From positions 663,661 through 727,660 of the forward strand of contig CAWAYL010000014.1 of the NCBI GenBank assembly GCA_963786305.1: DNA of 64,000 nt. The letters run 5' to 3'. The notes under the pieces were generated by a model, which saw only the letters and a list, made by a program, of their open reading frames with translations, had not been told where the DNA came from and searched no databases. Position 1 is the stretch's first letter. Each line of letters starts with the position of its first letter. Positions 44,412 through 54,322 of the stretch are shown here, one piece after another. This DNA comes from CAKZLS01 sp963786305. GTDB taxonomy: Bacteria > Pseudomonadota > Alphaproteobacteria > Rhodospirillales > Defluviicoccaceae. The translations under genes were made by a program, and so were the position numbers.

Positions 44412-45854
44412 CCCCGACCGCGGCGCGTATCCTGGCGAGGGCGGCTTTGATCGTCGTCGCCCTGGTGCTGTCCGGCCAACCGGGCGGAGGCGCCGCCGCC
44501 GAAGACCAGGCGCCGGCCTCGCGCCAGCAAATCAACCTCACCTTCGCCCCCGTCGTCAAGCGCGCCGCTCCGGCGGTCGCCAACATCTACAGCCGCAAGG
44601 TCGTTCGCCAGCGCCCGGTCCCGCCGCTGTTTCAGGACCCGTTCTTCCGCCGGTTCTTCGGCCGGGAATTTGGGCAGGAATTCGGGCAGGGCGCGCCGCG
44701 CTCGGGTATCCAGAACAGCCTCGGATCGGGGGTCGTGGTGGATCCCGAAGGCGTCATCGTGACCAATCACCATGTGGTCGCGGGCGCCGACGAGATCACC
44801 GTCGTTCTCGCCGACCGCCGCGAATTCGATGCCAGCGTGATCGGCTCCGACGAGCGCACGGATCTCGCCGTTCTGCGGGTGGACACGGGCGGCGAGCGGC
44901 TGCCCTTTCTTGCCTTGCGCAACTCCGACGACGTCGAGGTGGGCGATCTGGTCCTCGCCATCGGCAACCCTTTCGGTGTCGGCCAGACGGTGACCAGCGG
45001 CATCGTCTCCGCAACGGCGCGTACCCGCGTCGGCGTCAGCGACATGAACTTCTTCATCCAGACGGACGCCGCCATCAACCCGGGCAACTCCGGCGGCGCC
45101 CTGGTCGACGTGGAGGGCCGCCTGATCGGCGTCAACACCGCCATATACTCGCGAAGCGGCGGATCCCTCGGCATCGGCTTCGCGGTACCGTCCAACATGG
45201 TGCGCCAGGTGGTTTCCGGCTTCATGGCGGGCGGCAAGGTCGTGCGGCCGTGGCTCGGCGCGTGGGGCCGGACCGTCACCGCCGACATCGCCTATTCGCT
45301 CGGCATGAAACGGCCGACCGGCGTGCTGGTGGAGCAGGTGTATCCGGGCGGTCCCGCCGAACGGGCGGGGATCCGGGTGGGCGATGTGCTCCTCGCCGTC
45401 AACGATCGGATCACCGATGATACCGAGTCTCTCGACTATCGGATCGCGACCCTGGCGGCGGGCGGCCGTGCGTCCCTCACGTACCGGCGAAAGGGGGGCG
45501 AAAAGACGGTCACCATCGCTCTTCAGGCGCCGCCGGAACGGCCGGCCCGCGACACCGCCGCGCTCGACGGACCGCACCCCTTCGCCGGCGCCGTCGTTGC
45601 CAACATGTCGCCGGCGCTCGCCGAGGAACTGGGCGTGGAGCGGTTTCGTCCCGGCGTCATCATCTTGCAGGTGCGCCGGCGCGCCAATGCCGGGCGGCTC
45701 GGCTTGCGGCCCGGCGACATGATCGTCGCGCTCAACGGCGAAACCATCGGGTCCGTCGCGATCCTTCGCAAAGCTGACCGCGCGGCGGGCCGGCCGGTGG
45801 CGGATCGTCCTCGAGCGCGGCGGCAAGACCCTGCGCCTGACGGTTGACGGATAA
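44408..45854 (+). CDS. Do/DegP-like periplasmic serine protease, one frameshift
   Basis: Envelope quality-control protease. An N-terminal signal peptide (hydrophobic core ALIVVALVLSG) is followed by a trypsin domain with catalytic His in VIVTNHHVV, Asp in DERTDLAVLRV and Ser in NPGNSGGAL, then two PDZ domains (about residues 285-375 and 390-480). The frame breaks near 45775; the other frame gives RWRIVLERGGKTLRLTVDG and a stop at 45854. The corrected length is about 481 residues. The start overlaps the rplQ stop, so translation may be coupled to the alpha operon. Whether it corresponds to DegP, DegQ or a separate paralogue is not decidable here. Confidence 0.9.
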
Positions 45855-45855
45855 A

Positions 45856-47146
45856 ATGGCAGGCGGCCTGTTCGAAACCGAGGCGTCGCGGCCGCTCGCC
45901 GACCGGCTGCGGCCGGAGAGCCTCGACGCGGTGGTGGGGCAAGATCATCTGTTGGCTCCCGAAGGCCCCATCGGCCGGATGATCGCATCGGCGCGGTTGA
46001 AATCGGCGATCCTGTGGGGGCCGCCCGGTTCCGGCAAGACCACGATCGCCCGGCTTCTGGCCGAGCACACCGACCTCGCGTTCGAACCGCTGTCGGCGGT
46101 GTTCTCCGGCGTCGCCGATCTGCGCAAGGTGTTCGAGGCCGCCCGCAAGCGCCGCGAGGTGGGGCGGGGAACGCTGCTGTTCATCGACGAGATCCACCGC
46201 TTCAACCGTTCCCAGCAGGACGCGTTCCTGCCCTACGTCGAGGACGGCACCGTCATCCTGGTGGGCGCCACCACCGAAAACCCGTCGTTCGAACTCAACG
46301 CGCCGTTGCTGTCGCGCTGTCAGGTGCTGGTGCTCAATCGCCTCGGCGACGACGCGCTGGAGCGGATCCTGACCCGCGCCGAAACCGAACTGGGCCGGCC
46401 GCTGCCGGTGGACGCCGACGGGCGGGCGGCGCTCCGCGCCATGGCCGACGGCGACGGCCGCTATCTGCTCAACATGGTGGAGGCGCTGGCCGACCTGCCG
46501 GCCGGACGCGGCGCTCGATCCGGCGGCCCTGGCGGCGGCCGTGCAGCACCGCATGCCGATCTACGACAAGGGCCAGGAGAGCCACTACAACCTGATCAGC
46601 GCGCTTCACAAGTCGCTTCGCGGCTCGGATACCGACGCCGCGCTCTACTGGTTCGCGCGGATGATGGTGGGTGGCGAGGATCCCCGCTACATCGCCCGGC
46701 GGCTGGCCCGGTTCGCCGTCGAGGACGTGGGGCTCGCCGATCCGCAGGCGCTGGTCCAGGCCCTGGCCGCCTGGGACGCCTACGAGCGGCTCGGCTCGCC
46801 CGAGGGCGAACTGGCGCTGGTTCAGTGCGTGATCTATCTGGGCTCGGCGCCGAAATCCAACGCCGCCTACAAGGCCGAGGCGGCGGCCAGGCGGGCGGCG
46901 CGCGAGACCGGCTCGCTGATGCCGCCGCTCCACATCGTCAACGCGCCGACGCGGATGATGCGCGATCTCGGCTACGGCAAGGGCTACGCGTACGACCCCG
47001 ACACCCCCGAAGGCTTCTCCGGCCAGAACTATTTCCCCGACGGCATGCCCCGCCGACGCCTCTACCATCCCGGCAACCGCGGCTTCGAGCGCGACATCGC
47101 CGAGCGCCTGAAATACTGGGACAAGCTCCGCGCCGCCAAGAGCTAA
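45856..47146 (+). CDS. rarA: Replication-associated recombination protein RarA (AAA+ ATPase), one frameshift
   Basis: MgsA/RarA family ATPase acting at stalled replication forks. Visible are the Walker A site ILWGPPGSGKTTIARLLA, Walker B LLFIDEIHRFN, sensor 1 in VGATTENPSFELN, and the C-terminal tetramerisation region with YDKGQESHYNLISALHKS and DPRYIARRL. The frame breaks near 46515; both halves align to one ~429-residue protein, the usual length. ATG 45856 lies one base after the protease stop. rplQ, Do-like protease and rarA in this order recur in alphaproteobacteria. Confidence 0.94.
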
Positions 47147-47188
47147 ATCCCTTGACCATGCACATGCGCGGCTGTTCAAGTGTCCGCC

Positions 47189-48379
47189 ATGGAGATCTAC
47201 GTGATCATCGGCTCGGCGCTGTTCTTCGTCGGCGTTCTGCTGTCGCCGATCGCGCTCAAGACCGGCGCGCCGCTGCTCCTGCTGTTCTTGTTGATCGGCA
47301 TTCTGATCGGCGAGGACGGCCCCGGCGGAATAAACTGGGACAACTTCGAGCTCGCCTATGATATCGGCAGTGTCGCGCTGGCGATCATCCTGTTCGCCGG
47401 CGGCCTCGAGACCCATTTCGGCGACGTCAAGAAGGCCTGGGCGCCGTCGCTGTCGCTGGCCGTCCTCGGTGTCTGCCTGACCACCGCGATCGTCGCCGGA
47501 GCCTTGGTCGTGCTACTCGATTTTCCGCTCGACCGGGCGCTTTTGTCCGGCGCCGTGGTCGGGTCGACCGACGCGGCCGCGACGTTCATGCTGTTGCAAC
47601 AGCGAGCGATCAACCTCAAGGGCCGCGCCAAGGAGACGATTCTTGCTGGAGTTCGGGCATCAACGACCCGGTCGCGATTTTCCTGACCGTGGTGTTCGTC
47701 GGCATCGTCGATTTCGGGTTCGCCAGCCTCGGCTGGTCGACGGCGCTGGTCCTGGTGTCCCAACTCGGGCTGGGCGTTCTGTTCGGTCTCGGCGGCGGGT
47801 TCGCCCTGGTCTGGATGGTCAATCATATTCGGTTGCCGGCCGGCTTGTATTCGGTGTTCGTACTCTCCGGCGGGCTGCTGCTCTTCGGGATTACGGCGCA
47901 GCTTGGAGGCAGCGGTTTCCTTGCCGTCTACATCTGCGGCGTTATCGTCAGCGCGCGATGCACGCAGCCGTTGGAGCGTATTCTCAACGTTCACGGCGCG
48001 CTCGCGTGGTTCAGCCAGATCGGGCTATTCTTGATGCTGGGCCTGCTGGTGACGCCACGGGACCTGCCGGCGGAAATCCCGCACGCGCTCCTGATCGCCG
48101 GCATTCTGATATTCGTGGCGCGGCCGCTGGCCACGCTCGTCTTGTCTCACGCGGATGGGGTTTTCGCTGCGCGAAAAACTGTTCATCGGCTGGGTCGGTC
48201 TGCGCGGCGCCGTTCCGATCTTTCTCGCGATCATCCCGGTCATCAGTCCGGGACCGATCCAGGTCGATTTCTTCAACGAGATCTTCATCATCGTGATCGC
48301 GTCGCTGGTCCTCCAGGGATGGACGATCCCGCTCGCCGCCAAGGTCCTCAAAGTCGAGCAGCCGCCCGAAGACGGATGA
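47189..48379 (+). CDS. NhaP/CvrA-type cation:proton antiporter, two or more frameshifts
   Basis: Inner-membrane CPA1-family antiporter with about 11 hydrophobic segments. Family marks are ILFAGGLETHF, SGAVVGSTDAAATFMLL, GINDPVAIFLTVVFVG (the ND ion-binding pair) and WVGLRGAVPIFLAIIPV. The frame breaks near 47645, where two extra bases best explain the change into GINDPVAIF, and near 48155. The corrected length is about 396 residues; there is no C-terminal TrkA_C or CorC domain, unlike full NhaP2/CvrA, so it is a short form. The ion (K+ or Na+) is not predictable. The start is ATG 47189, or GTG 47180. Confidence 0.87.
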
Positions 48380-48433
48380 CGGAACCGGCGGCGGGAGGAG
48401 TAAGTTATAGTAGGTGGCGAGCAGACGAGGACT

Positions 48434-49076
48434 ATGATCATGCGATGGATGTGGATCGTCTTGGTGGTGCTGGGTTTGGCGGCCTGCGAGAGCACGTCGA
48501 CACGCTCGGATTATGATCCCGGCGGCGGATTTTTCCGGCTACCGCACCTACACCTGGGTCACCGACGAGTTGATGGTGCAGCCGCGGGCCGCCACCGATC
48601 CCACCGTCAGTCCGCTGGTTCAGCAGCGCATTCACGACGCCATCGATCGCGCGCTGAGGGCAAAGGGCTTCGTCGAGGACGAGGCGTCGCCGGACTTCGG
48701 CGTCGCGTTCACCGTCGGTCTTCGCGACCGGGTGCGGGTGGATCACTGGGGCCCCTACGGCGGCTTCTACCGCCCCTATGGTGTCTATGGCGGGGCCGGG
48801 CGGTATGACCGGGGCGGCGGTATCGGTATCGGCGTCGGCGGCGGCGGCATCGGCTTTGGGGTCGGCGGCGGCGGGGTTGGTTATGGCCGGTCGACGGCCA
48901 CCAACTACACCGAGGGCACCCTGGCCATCGATGTGTTCGATGCCGAGACGCAGAAGCCGGTGTGGAACGGCCAAGCCACCAAGATCGTCGACGCCAGCGA
49001 CGACCGGCCCGAGGAAATCCAGGAGACCGTGAACGCGATCCTCGCCGACTTCCCGCCGGAGCCGGCAAACCCCTAG
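48434..49076 (+). CDS. DUF4136-type lipoprotein, one frameshift
   Basis: Probable outer-membrane lipoprotein of unknown function. The N-terminus MRWMWIVLVVLGLAAC carries a lipobox with Cys at about residue 18. The mature part has DFSGYRTYTWVTDEL and TEGTLAIDVFDAETQKPVWN, typical of DUF4136. A Gly-rich linker lies at about residues 128-155. The frame breaks near 48522, joining DYDP to ADFSGYRTY. The TAG stop codon (49074-49076) lies inside the left terminal repeat of a palindromic element, so the original C-terminus may have been altered by its insertion. Confidence 0.82.
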
Positions 49077-49186
49077 AGCAATATCCGATCAAGTGGAATC
49101 ACTTGATCGGATTTCTTGCTTCAGGAATTAATAGCTTATATCAACCTGCGATCGGATCGACCTGATCCGATCGCAACGTGCTCTAG
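49073..49186. repeat. MITE-like palindromic repeat element
   Basis: A 114-base element bounded by inverted CTAGAGCA (49073-49080) and TGCTCTAG (49179-49186). It contains two perfect hairpins: a 13-bp stem ATCCGATCAAGTG/CACTTGATCGGAT (49083-49112, loop GAAT) and a 12-bp stem TGCGATCGGATC/GATCCGATCGCA (49147-49175). Elements with these borders are dispersed in alphaproteobacterial genomes. It has no coding capacity and could also end transcription in either direction. Confidence 0.85.
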
Positions 49187-49202
49187 CCGGACGAGGCGGA
49201 AC

Positions 49203-49568
49203 ATGCGCGTATATTCAGCCCTGCGGGTCGGTGCCGCGGCCGTGTTTGCTGTCATGCTTGTGGGCGCGGCGGGGTGCGACACCTCTCCGTTTCTCAACGC
49301 CGGCTCGTCCGGCCAGCCTGTTTGCGAGTCGGCCATTCAGAAACGGCTGACGCCCTATGGGCTCAAGCTCGGCGAAATGACCAACAAACGCTGGAGACGC
49401 GACACCTTCGCCCGCGAGGGCGGCGGTGGGCGCACCAGCGGCTACCGGTTCTACGGCCGTCCGCCGTCCTGTTCCAGCGGCGACGTCGCCATTTCCCTTT
49501 GGCCGAATTGCGGCATCCAACAACTCCGCGCCCGCGGCGGCTGCGCGCTGCCCGATCCAGTGCCATAG
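49203..49568 (+). CDS. Small lipoprotein of unknown function
   Basis: A 121-residue protein whose first 24 residues form a lipoprotein signal (VFAVMLVGAAGC, Cys about 24). The mature part contains several more cysteines (PVCESAIQ, PPSCSSGDVA, PNCGIQQL, GGCALPDP), perhaps two disulfides. I do not recognise the family. ATG 49203 lies just after the palindromic element. It is probably monocistronic. Confidence 0.65.
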   Translation: MRVYSALRVGAAAVFAVMLVGAAGCDTSPFLNAGSSGQPVCESAIQKRLTPYGLKLGEMTNKRWRRDTFAREGGGGRTSGYRFYGRPPSCSSGDVAISLWPNCGIQQLRARGGCALPDPVP

Positions 49569-49617
49569 AGCGTATCGACACCGCCCCCTGTGATCGCCGT
49601 CACTTCCCGGCCCGCCG

Positions 49618-49980
49618 TCAGCGGCCGGTGTAACCCGGTCGGACCGTGGTGGCGCGGGTTCCCGGTAGCACAATAGCGCTGTTTTTTGGATAGGAACCGC
49701 CGATGTCACTGCGCGGATTTGTCACCGGGTTGTTGGGAGGCACCGCCGGGCTCGACCGGACGGCCGGAGCGTTCGGGACGGTTGGCGCCACCCGGGTAAG
49801 CGGTGCGGTCCGGGTGATCGCCGGGCGGCTGGCGGGACCACCGCCGTATACTCCGCCTCCGACGGCAGCGCCGGACGAATAGCCGCCGACATTGCCGCGG
49901 CTTTGCGCATCCGCGTGCGAGGGAAGCGCCGCCATCGCCAGCGGCGCCAACAATGCCACCAACGCCCATCTCGTTCTCAT
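49618..49980 (-). CDS. Small exported low-complexity protein
   Basis: A 120-residue protein with a clear signal peptide (MRTRWALVALLAPLAMAALP, cleavage probably after SHADA) and a mature part rich in Gly, Pro, Ala and Arg (GGYSSGAAVGGGVYGGGPAS). Function unknown. ATG 49980 is preferred over 49995 because AAGGA lies seven bases before it. It is convergent with the lipoprotein at 49203 and divergent from the first Hsp20 gene. Confidence 0.6.
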   Translation of the reverse strand: MRTRWALVALLAPLAMAALPSHADAQSRGNVGGYSSGAAVGGGVYGGGPASRPAITRTAPLTRVAPTVPNAPAVRSSPAVPPNNPVTNPRSDIGGSYPKNSAIVLPGTRATTVRPGYTGR

Positions 49981-50145
49981 ATTTTTTTCCTTCATGTGCT
50001 TGGTGGAGTTTGGGAATTGAGCGGTTCGCGATCAAGGGCAATTCCCTGGGCTGGGAGTGTCAAATTTTCGATATCGCGGGGATTGAGAATGTGAATGTCC
50101 GCACATAAATCAGGGCCGCAAAACATACAGGCGCAGGAGGTGCAG

Positions 50146-50586
50146 ATGGTACGGTATTCGCCGGGACTGGAACTCTGGTCGGACCCGCTTTCGACGCTTC
50201 GCCGGATCCAGGACGAGATGAACAGAGGCGCGGGCGGAGCCCACCGGGGCGCGACCAGCGAATTTCCTCCCCTTAACGTTTGGCGCGGCGAGGGCGGCGT
50301 CGCGGTGACCGCCGAGATTCCGGGTGTGAGCATCGACAATATCGAACTCACCGTCCATCAGAACACGCTTACCATCAAGGGCAAGAGCGTGCCGGACGGT
50401 GATGTTCCCGAAGAAAGCTTTCACCGCCGCGAACGGCACTACGGCCCGTTCTCGCGAACGATCGCGCTGCCGTACGGCGTCGATACGGAGAAGGTCAAGG
50501 CCAGCACGAACAACGGCATCCTGACAGTTGAATTGCCGCGGCCCGAAACCGAGAAACCTGAAACCATCCAGATCACCCAGGGATGA
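50146..50586 (+). CDS. Small heat-shock protein Hsp20, first of a tandem pair
   Basis: ATP-independent holdase chaperone. It has 146 residues. The alpha-crystallin domain runs from about residue 38 (PPLNVWRGEGGVAVTAEIPG) through HRRERHYGPFSRTIALP to the GILTVELP signature with the conserved N-x-G-I-L-T. The C-terminal I-x-I motif is ETIQITQ. The start follows CAGGAGGTG at ideal spacing. The second hsp20 starts 16 bases later. An RNA thermometer in the 5' leader is possible but not demonstrable by eye. Confidence 0.93.
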   Translation: MVRYSPGLELWSDPLSTLRRIQDEMNRGAGGAHRGATSEFPPLNVWRGEGGVAVTAEIPGVSIDNIELTVHQNTLTIKGKSVPDGDVPEESFHRRERHYGPFSRTIALPYGVDTEKVKASTNNGILTVELPRPETEKPETIQITQG

Positions 50587-50602
50587 AAGGGAGAACCGAG
50601 CG

Positions 50603-50999
50603 ATGACCGACAGTAGCACAAGCGTGACGACGGGCGGCGATCGGCCGGCGCAGGGCACCCGCGACGTCCCGGTTTTTTCTCCGACCACCGACATCCACGA
50701 AACCGAGAGCGCACTGATCTTGACTGTCGAAATGCCGGGGGTGGACAAGGACGGCGTCAATGTCACTCTCGAAAAGCGGGAGCTGACGATTGCCGGGCAT
50801 TGCCGGTCGTTCGTTCCGGAAGGCCATGCCGCTGACGCACGCCGAGTATCGGGAGGGCGATTTCGAGCGGTCGTTCACCCTCTCGGACGCCATCGACGGC
50901 GGCGCCATCAAGGCGTCCATGAAGGACGGGGTGCTGACGTTGACCCTTCCCAAGGCCAAGCCCGAACCGTCGAAAACCATCAAGGTCACGGCCGGCTGA
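50603..50999 (+). CDS. Small heat-shock protein Hsp20, second of a tandem pair, one frameshift
   Basis: Divergent paralogue of the preceding gene, about 131 residues. It shows DVPVFSPTTDIHETESALIL and MPGVDKDGVNVTLEKRELTI, then, after a frame break near 50822, PLTHAEYREGDFERSFTLSD and DGVLTLTLPKAK. The pair resembles class A/B tandem small heat-shock proteins of alphaproteobacteria, which co-assemble or split holdase roles; this is inference. GGGAGAACCGAGCG precedes the ATG. Confidence 0.88.
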
Positions 51000-51172
51000 G
51001 GATGTGGGCCGCCAGTCATCCGCCCGCGTTCATCGACCTTCGTTATAATGCACCTAATCTTTCGCTCGGCGGCCGGGACGTATATGTTCCGGCCGCGTGC
51101 TGCATTTCTGGCCGTGCGTTTGATGCCCACGCTCGCCAGCGGTGACCGCTGGGGCACGCTCGGGACAATCTG

Positions 51173-51851
51173 ATGATCAAGCTCTGCGTGTTCGACTGCG
51201 ACGGTACCCTGATCGACAGCCAGCACTCCATCGTCGAGAGCATGGCGGCGGCGTTCGCCGCTCATGGCCTGGCCGAACCGGCGGCGGCTTCGGTGCGCCA
51301 CGTCGTCGGCCTGGCGTTGACGCCGGCGGTCGCCCAATTGCTTCCCGATTGCCGACGCGGATGCCCATGAGCGGGTCGCCCAAAGCTATCGCGAAGCGTT
51401 CGGTCGCCTGCGCCGCGGTGGCGCCGTGCGCGAGCCTCTGTATCCCGGCGTTCTCGAGGCGCTCGAGGCGCTCGAGGCGGCGGGCTGGCTGATGGGGGTC
51501 GCCACCGGCAAATCGCACCGCGGCCTGATCGCGACCTTGACCGGGCATGGGCTTCATGAGCGCTTCGTTACCTTGCAGACCGCCGATTGCGCTGCGAGCA
51601 AGCCGGACCCGGACATGATGCTGCGCGCCATGGACGCGGTGGGGGCCGTTCCGGGCGCGACGGTCATGGTCGGCGACACCACCTATGACATGGAGATGGC
51701 GCGTAATGCCGGTACGTCGGCCGTCGGCGTGGCGTGGGGCTATCACGACGAGAAACACCTGTGGGCGGCCGGCGCCCATGCAGTGATCAGCGACTTTGCC
51801 CATCTGTCCGAGGCGGTGGAACGGGTGACCGGCGCGGCGTCATCGCCATGA
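51173..51851 (+). CDS. HAD-superfamily hydrolase (phosphoglycolate phosphatase-like), one frameshift
   Basis: Haloacid dehalogenase-type phosphatase. Motif I is FDCDGTLIDSQ with the nucleophile Asp at residue 8; motif II is VATGKSHRG; motif III/IV are ASKPDPDMML and VMVGDTTYDMEMA. The corrected length is about 226 residues. The frame breaks near 51345 inside the cap domain. It lies immediately before the ATP12 gene and overlaps it by four bases (ATGA at 51848), so they are likely an operon. The substrate is not predictable. Confidence 0.88.
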
Positions 51852-52579
51852 CATTGACGCCGCAAGCGCTTTTACAAGACGGCCGAAGTGGCCGACGGCG
51901 CCGGAAGGATATTCGGTGGCGCTCGATGGCCGTCCGGTCAAGACGCCGGCGGGCGCGCCTTTGGTCGTTGTCGTCGGAGGCGTCTGGCGGCGGCGGTCGC
52001 CGAAGAGTGGCTGGCCCAGGAGGATACCATCAAACCCCATACCATGCCGTTGATGCAGTTGGCGGCGACGGCGCTGGACCGGGTCGGGGCCGCACCGCGA
52101 GGCATGGTCGAACAGGCTCTTTCCTACGCGATCCAGCCGATCTCGTGTGCTATCGCGCGGAGACGCCGCCGGATCTCATCGAGCGCCAGGAGGCGGACTG
52201 GCAACCCCTCGTCGAGTGGATCGGCGAGAGCCACGGCGCGAGGCTCGAGGTGACGTCGGGGGTCATTCCCCTCGATCAGCCGGCGCAGGCTCTCGACACG
52301 CTGCGCGGTGCGCTCGGCGGATTGAGCGATGCGGAGCTGACGGCCCTGGTCACCGCCATGCAGACCTGCGGGTCGTTGGTGATCGCGCTGGCGCTGGTCA
52401 GCGGGCGGGTGGACGCGGATACGGCGTTCGAGCTCTCGCAATTGGACGAAAGCTATCAGATCGAGCGCTGGGGCGAAGACGAGGAAGCCGCCGAGCGCCG
52501 GCGAAGTCTGCGCGAGGAGATCCGATCGGCGGCGGCCTTCCTGTTCCTGGCGCGATCGACCAAGACGAACGGTCGCTAA
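51848..52579 (+). CDS. ATP12-family F1-ATPase assembly chaperone, several frameshifts
   Basis: Chaperone that protects the alpha subunit during F1 assembly, a family of alphaproteobacteria and mitochondria. Readable parts in successive frames are KRFYKTAEVA, AVAEEWLAQEDTIKPHTMPL, MQLAATALDRVGAAPRGMVE, LVCYRAETPPDLIERQEADW and the C-terminal signature QLDESYQIERWGEDEEAAER. At least three breaks lie near 51862, 51915-51975 and 52135. The corrected length (~243 residues) is normal. ATG 51848 overlaps the HAD stop. Acylphosphatase follows 17 bases later. Confidence 0.88.
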   Translation: MTLTPQALLQDGRSGRRRRKDIRWRSMAVRSRRRRARLWSLSSEASGGGGRRRVAGPGGYHQTPYHAVDAVGGDGAGPGRGRTARHGRTGSFLRDPADLVCYRAETPPDLIERQEADWQPLVEWIGESHGARLEVTSGVIPLDQPAQALDTLRGALGGLSDAELTALVTAMQTCGSLVIALALVSGRVDADTAFELSQLDESYQIERWGEDEEAAERRRSLREEIRSAAAFLFLARSTKTNGR

Positions 52580-52596
52580 CATAAAGAGGAAACGCG

Positions 52597-52890
52597 ATGA
52601 GCGGAGATGACGAAAACAAGGCCGTCCGGGTGCGCATCGAAGGCCGTGTGCAGGGAGTGTGGTACCGCGGATGGGCCGTTTCCGAGGCGTCGAGCCGCGG
52701 TATCGGCGGTTGGGTGCGCAACCGCCGGGACGGATCGGTGGAGGCCCTGTTCTCCGGCCCCAGGGACGCGGTCAACGAAATGCTCGATGCCTGCTGGCAG
52801 GGGCCGCCGGCGGCCCAGGTGACGGCGGTTCATCCGCGTCCGGCGAACGCGCCCGACAAACCGGGCTTCCATCCATTGCCGACGGAGTGA
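52597..52890 (+). CDS. acyP: Acylphosphatase
   Basis: Hydrolyses acyl phosphates such as carbamoyl phosphate. It has 97 residues. The active site is VRIEGRVQGVWYRGWAVSEA with the phosphate-binding arginine in the V-x-G-V-x-Y/F-R loop, and the catalytic Asn in GGWVRNRRDGSVEAL. A GAGGAAACG site precedes the ATG. It closes the HAD-ATP12-acyP group. Confidence 0.95.
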   Translation: MSGDDENKAVRVRIEGRVQGVWYRGWAVSEASSRGIGGWVRNRRDGSVEALFSGPRDAVNEMLDACWQGPPAAQVTAVHPRPANAPDKPGFHPLPTE

Positions 52891-52894
52891 TAGG

Positions 52895-53129
52895 GGCTCT
52901 GATCATGGAGTGCCCCGAGGCGAGGGCGAGCCGGCACCTTCCCAGATGCACAGCCTGTCGCGGCCCGTTCGCTTGGCCTCGTAAAGCGCGTGCCGGCGCG
53001 TTCGATGATCTGCTCCACGGCGGTGTCGGCATCCACTTCGGCGACGCCGAACGAGCATGTCCACCGCGAGGGCGGCGCCCCTGCCGAGCGTAGGCGTGAA
53101 ACCATCTGATCACAATGCGTTCCTATCAA
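52895..53129 (-). pseudogene. Remnant of a GGDEF domain C-terminus
   Basis: Read on the minus strand, this stretch gives SRWTCSFGVAEVDADTAVEQ followed, with a frame change, by LYEAKRTGRDRLCIWEG. This is the last third of a GGDEF domain; the catalytic GGDEF motif and all upstream parts are absent. It lies just after the intact diguanylate cyclase on the same strand. It is probably a leftover of a tandem duplication or a truncated neighbour. Confidence 0.6.
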
Positions 53130-53141
53130 TGAGATTCGGTG

Positions 53142-54129
53142 TTACGTGCCGCGGACGTGAACGCGGTTGCGCCCGGCGCGCTTGGCCGCGTAGAGCGCCT
53201 GGTCCGCCGCGTCCAGCGCCGCCTCCACCTCGCGTTCGCGGACCAGCGGCGCGACGCCGACGGAAACCGTCATCCGAAGCCGGTCGTCGCCGCGAACCGG
53301 CACGGACCAGCGCGCCACCCGCAACCGCAGCCGCTCGACGATGGCCCAGGCGCCTCGGGTATCGGCGTTGGGCAGGCAGACGACGAACTCGTCGCCGCCG
53401 TAACGGAACACTTCGTCATAGGGACGGATGCTGGCCGCCAGCAGCGACGCCAGGCTGCGCAGAACCGTGTCGCCCGCCGCGTGTCCATGGGTGTCGTTGA
53501 TGTCCTTGAAGTTGTCGAGATCGACCAGCGGCCACGCAGCACGGCTGCTGGTTGCGCGCCTGGCGCTCGCGCTCGATGGTGAGCTTGCGCATCATCGCAT
53601 GGCGGTTGCCGAGGCCGGTGAGGGGATCGATGTTGGCGAGGCGGTTCCACGAATCGTTCTGCCATTGCCGCAGCAGGCCATTGAACGCGTGCACCTCGTC
53701 GCATCAGCGCGTCGTAGTCGGCGGGCGGCAACCGCCGATCGGTCTCGACGGACCGGATGATTCGCTGGGCCTGTGTCGCAGGTCCGCTTCAGGCGTTTGG
53801 CGATCTCGGCGTATTCGGGGCTCTTGCCGAACAGCGACGGCGCGCAGGGCATCGAATTTGCCGACGAAATCGAGGCCGGGCGGCGGCTGTCGCCGGGGCC
53901 TCGCCAGGTCCGAGGCGGCCGAGACACGTAGAGATGCCAGTCCTTCAGCCAGTCGGCATGGGCCGCCGACGCCGCTTCCAGCTCGCCGAGGGCGCGGAGG
54001 ATATCGGTGGGCTGATCGGTTCCCGCCAGCGCCGCCGGCAGGTCGTCGGACGGCGCCGCCACCCGCTGCCAGTCGTCGGGCCCCAGCTTGCCGCCATCGC
54101 GCGCCGCCGTCGGCGTGCGCCGCCGTCAT
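53142..54129 (-). CDS. Diguanylate cyclase (GGDEF), several frameshifts
   Basis: Makes cyclic di-GMP from GTP. The GGDEF domain reads NRLANIDPLTGLGNRHAMMR, then VFRYGGDEFVVCLPNA with the catalytic motif, and ends QALYAAKRAGRNRVHVRGT. An inhibitory I-site RxxD (RPYD) lies five residues before GGDEF, so product inhibition is likely. The N-terminal part is soluble and includes AAHADWLKDWH, similar to the HxxWLxxWH start of zinc-binding sensor domains, but the other metal ligands are not clear through the breaks near 53420, 53550, 53700 and 53850. The corrected length is about 320 residues; the start is uncertain. Confidence 0.82.
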
Positions 54130-54322
54130 GGCGGGTGCAACCCGGCACGGCTGTCCCGGCTGTGGAAATGCCGTCGGCGGTCATCGCGCGAGTGCACGTC
54201 TCGGTGCCGGTCGCGTCTTCGGACAGCGCGAGGCATGGCTTTCCTCTCGGCAGTGAGCCCGCAATCAACGGTACTTCAACGAATGCGTCGTGGCCGGAAT
54301 GTTCCACGGATCGGCACCGCGA

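Noticed and set aside
49618..49980. Peptide toxin or bacteriocin precursor
   Set aside because: It has a signal peptide and low-complexity Gly/Pro content, but no modification or export genes and no leader motif nearby.
50000..50145. ROSE-type RNA thermometer before the first hsp20
   Set aside because: A structured leader is plausible but I could not find the conserved ROSE hairpin ending against the ribosome-binding site.
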